This document shows, piece after piece, positions 5,331 through 6,690 of a stretch of 6,690 nucleotides of DNA. Position 1 is the first letter of the stretch; each line of letters opens with the position of its first letter. The DNA comes from Eubacteriales bacterium (GTDB lineage Bacteria; Bacillota; Clostridia; JAQUNY01): the NCBI GenBank assembly GCA_028717405.1, contig JAQUNY010000087.1:1-6690 (forward strand). The letters run 5' to 3'. The position numbers and the translations under genes are program-made. The notes under the pieces were generated by a model. The model had not been told where the DNA came from, did no database searches, and saw only the letters and a list, made by a program, of their open reading frames with translations.

Positions 5331-6284
5331 ATGTTCAGCGTAACGCTGCAGGAATTAAAGGAAGAATTTCAGCTTGAAACAGTATATGAAGGAACAAGAT
5401 TCGGGTTAACAATGATCGTTACGTCGGATGTGAACAGGCCGGGACTTCAGCTTGCCGGATATATGGATTATTTCGGCAGCGACAGGATACAGATAATCGG
5501 GAAAAGCGAAATGTCATATCTTGAAACGATGCCGTCTCAGGAACGCAAAGAAAGACTTGAGTCCTTTTTAAAACATGGATTTCCATGCACTGTCGTATCA
5601 AGGAGTCTTGAGATCCCACCGGAGCTGGCAGACGCCTCTAAGAAATTCGACATACCTTTGATGCGGACTTCAGACATCACTTCAAGATTTATGAGCGGTA
5701 TAATAAGATACCTGAATGTGCAGCTTGCGCCAAGGGAAACAATGCATGGAGTGCTTGTCGAGGTATACGGCGAAGGTATACTGATACTTGGCGAGAGCGG
5801 GGTGGGAAAAAGCGAGGCAGCCCTGGAACTCGTGAAAAGAGGCCACCGCCTGGTAGCCGACGACATAGTCGAGGTGAGGAAGGTTTCAGACAAGACTCTT
5901 GTAGGCACTTCTCCTGACATCATAAGGCATCTTATAGAGATACGCGGCATCGGGATCCTGGACGTGAAGAACCTCTATGGTGTGGGATCTGTAAAAATGA
6001 CTGAAAATGTCAACCTGATCATACATCTTGAGATATGGAACGAAAAAAAGCATTATGACAGGCTGGGACTGGTCGAGAAATATACCGATATCCTGGGGAT
6101 TGAAGTACCGTCTCTAAACATACCTGTGAGGCCCGGAAGGAACCTTGCCATTATTGTGGAAGTCGCCGCAATGAACAACAGGCAGAAAAAAATGGGGTAT
6201 AATGCGGCAAAAGTGCTCAATGAAAAGGTCGCATGGAATATCAGGAGTAAAGCTGACGAAGCCGAAAGAGGGAAAGATGCCTGA
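5331..6284 (+). CDS. hprK: HPr kinase/phosphorylase
   Basis: The 317-residue cytosolic protein is of normal length. HprK phosphorylates Ser46 of HPr (and Crh where present) with ATP or pyrophosphate when glycolytic intermediates are high, and removes the phosphate when Pi is high; HPr-Ser-P then acts with CcpA in carbon catabolite repression. The N-terminal domain (about 1-128) is followed by the catalytic domain. Visible there are His139 in MHGVLVEVYG, the P-loop GESGVGKS (154-161), HRLVADDIVEV (173-183, with the Asp pair 177-178), the HprK family signature LIEIRGIGILDVKNLYGVGSV region (201-221) and PVRPGRNLA (265-273). All motifs are intact, so it should be active. It begins 4 nt after nfnB and overlaps murB by 8 nt. 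In many Clostridia hprK sits with murB, rapZ and whiA, which would be expected beyond the window; nfnAB directly upstream is less usual. Confidence 0.96.
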   Translation: MFSVTLQELKEEFQLETVYEGTRFGLTMIVTSDVNRPGLQLAGYMDYFGSDRIQIIGKSEMSYLETMPSQERKERLESFLKHGFPCTVVSRSLEIPPELADASKKFDIPLMRTSDITSRFMSGIIRYLNVQLAPRETMHGVLVEVYGEGILILGESGVGKSEAALELVKRGHRLVADDIVEVRKVSDKTLVGTSPDIIRHLIEIRGIGILDVKNLYGVGSVKMTENVNLIIHLEIWNEKKHYDRLGLVEKYTDILGIEVPSLNIPVRPGRNLAIIVEVAAMNNRQKKMGYNAAKVLNEKVAWNIRSKADEAERGKDA

Positions 6285-6690
6285 ATCCGGATTTGAAAAA
6301 GAACTTACCGCAGCCTTGGGAGAAAGCGGATTTCTGAAGGATGAACCAATGTCTGCGCATACCACATTTAAGGTCGGCGGACCGGCAGATTATTTCCTTA
6401 TGCCGTCTTCCGACAGGGAAATTGAGAATTGCATCGATCTTTGCAGGCATTATGGCGTCAAATGCCATATTATCGGAAACGGGAGCAACATTATTGTAAC
6501 AGATAAGGGTATAAGGGGAGCCGTAATGCAATTGCGCGGCAGATATAAAGCCTGTATAATCAGAGGTGAGATGGTTGAAGCGGAGGCCGGCGCACTGCTT
6601 TCAGAAGTTGCTGCCGAAGCATGCAGGGCGGGCCTTTCAGGTTTTGAGTTTGCATCGGGCATACCCGGTACAGTCGGGGGAGCCGTATCC
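6277..6690 (+). CDS. murB: UDP-N-acetylenolpyruvoylglucosamine reductase, N-terminal part, 3' end outside window
   Basis: The first 138 residues are present and the frame is open to the right edge. MurB is a cytosolic FAD enzyme that uses NADPH to reduce UDP-GlcNAc-enolpyruvate to UDP-MurNAc, the second committed step of peptidoglycan precursor synthesis. Typical family segments are HTTFKVGGPADYFLMP (28-43), the FAD-binding GNGSNIIVTDKGIRGAVMQL (68-87) and GLSGFEFASGIPGTVGGAV (119-137). The C-terminal catalytic Ser and Glu lie beyond the window, so type I or II cannot be fully settled. ATG 6277 overlaps the hprK stop by 8 nt and has AGAGGG (6267-6272) at a somewhat short 4-nt spacing, so expression probably depends on coupling to hprK. 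MurB's demand for NADPH gives a plausible, though unproven, link to NfnAB in the same operon. Confidence 0.95.
   Translation, partial: MPESGFEKELTAALGESGFLKDEPMSAHTTFKVGGPADYFLMPSSDREIENCIDLCRHYGVKCHIIGNGSNIIVTDKGIRGAVMQLRGRYKACIIRGEMVEAEAGALLSEVAAEACRAGLSGFEFASGIPGTVGGAVS

Noticed and set aside
1..6690. Mobile elements, CRISPR arrays, tRNA or rRNA genes
   Set aside because: No terminal repeats, transposase or integrase motifs, spaced repeat arrays, or tRNA/rRNA-like stretches were seen; the window is dense housekeeping coding sequence.

Overview
The window looks like chromosomal DNA from an endospore-forming, anaerobic Gram-positive bacterium of the Clostridia; I cannot name the genus. This rests on a PdaA-type spore-cortex deacetylase, an NfnAB electron-bifurcating transhydrogenase, a Firmicutes-type HPr kinase/phosphorylase, AGGAG-type ribosome binding sites and consensus housekeeping promoters. 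Base composition is moderate, coding density is high, and there is no sign of mobile DNA, CRISPR, tRNA or rRNA.

Left part (1-2003, plus strand): the window opens inside the C-terminal end of a class B penicillin-binding protein (PBP2/MrdA type, KTG motif present). A 111-bp gap with a near-consensus promoter follows. Next come a methylglyoxal synthase homologue and, overlapping it by ATGA, a membrane-anchored PdaA-type polysaccharide deacetylase. The methylglyoxal synthase homologue keeps the family fold signature but has lost or changed the residues expected for catalysis, which is one of the two most interesting points here.

Middle (2032-3060): metF (methylenetetrahydrofolate reductase) lies on the minus strand, convergent with pdaA (28-bp gap) and divergent from the next operon. 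The 147-bp divergent region is very AT-rich and compact. It holds two consensus promoters pointing in opposite directions whose -35 hexamers share one base, inside a 15-bp inverted repeat. It also holds an adjacent 14-bp perfect palindrome and a pair of 15-bp direct repeats spaced exactly 20 bp apart. This is the second main point: the layout predicts mutually exclusive transcription of metF and the rightward operon, probably with a dedicated regulator.

Right part (3061-6690, plus strand): nfnA-nfnB-hprK-murB form a tightly packed operon with overlaps or gaps of -8, +4 and -8 nt; murB runs off the end of the window. NfnAB interconverts NADH, NADPH and ferredoxin reducing power; HprK senses glycolytic state through HPr; MurB uses NADPH in peptidoglycan precursor synthesis. 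Together with metF, which uses reduced pyridine nucleotide, the region links redox balance, one-carbon metabolism, carbon sensing and cell-wall synthesis.

Four start codons were moved downstream of the longest open frame, or chosen, on the basis of ribosome binding sites: pdaA at 930, nfnB at 3902, hprK at 5331 and murB at 6277.
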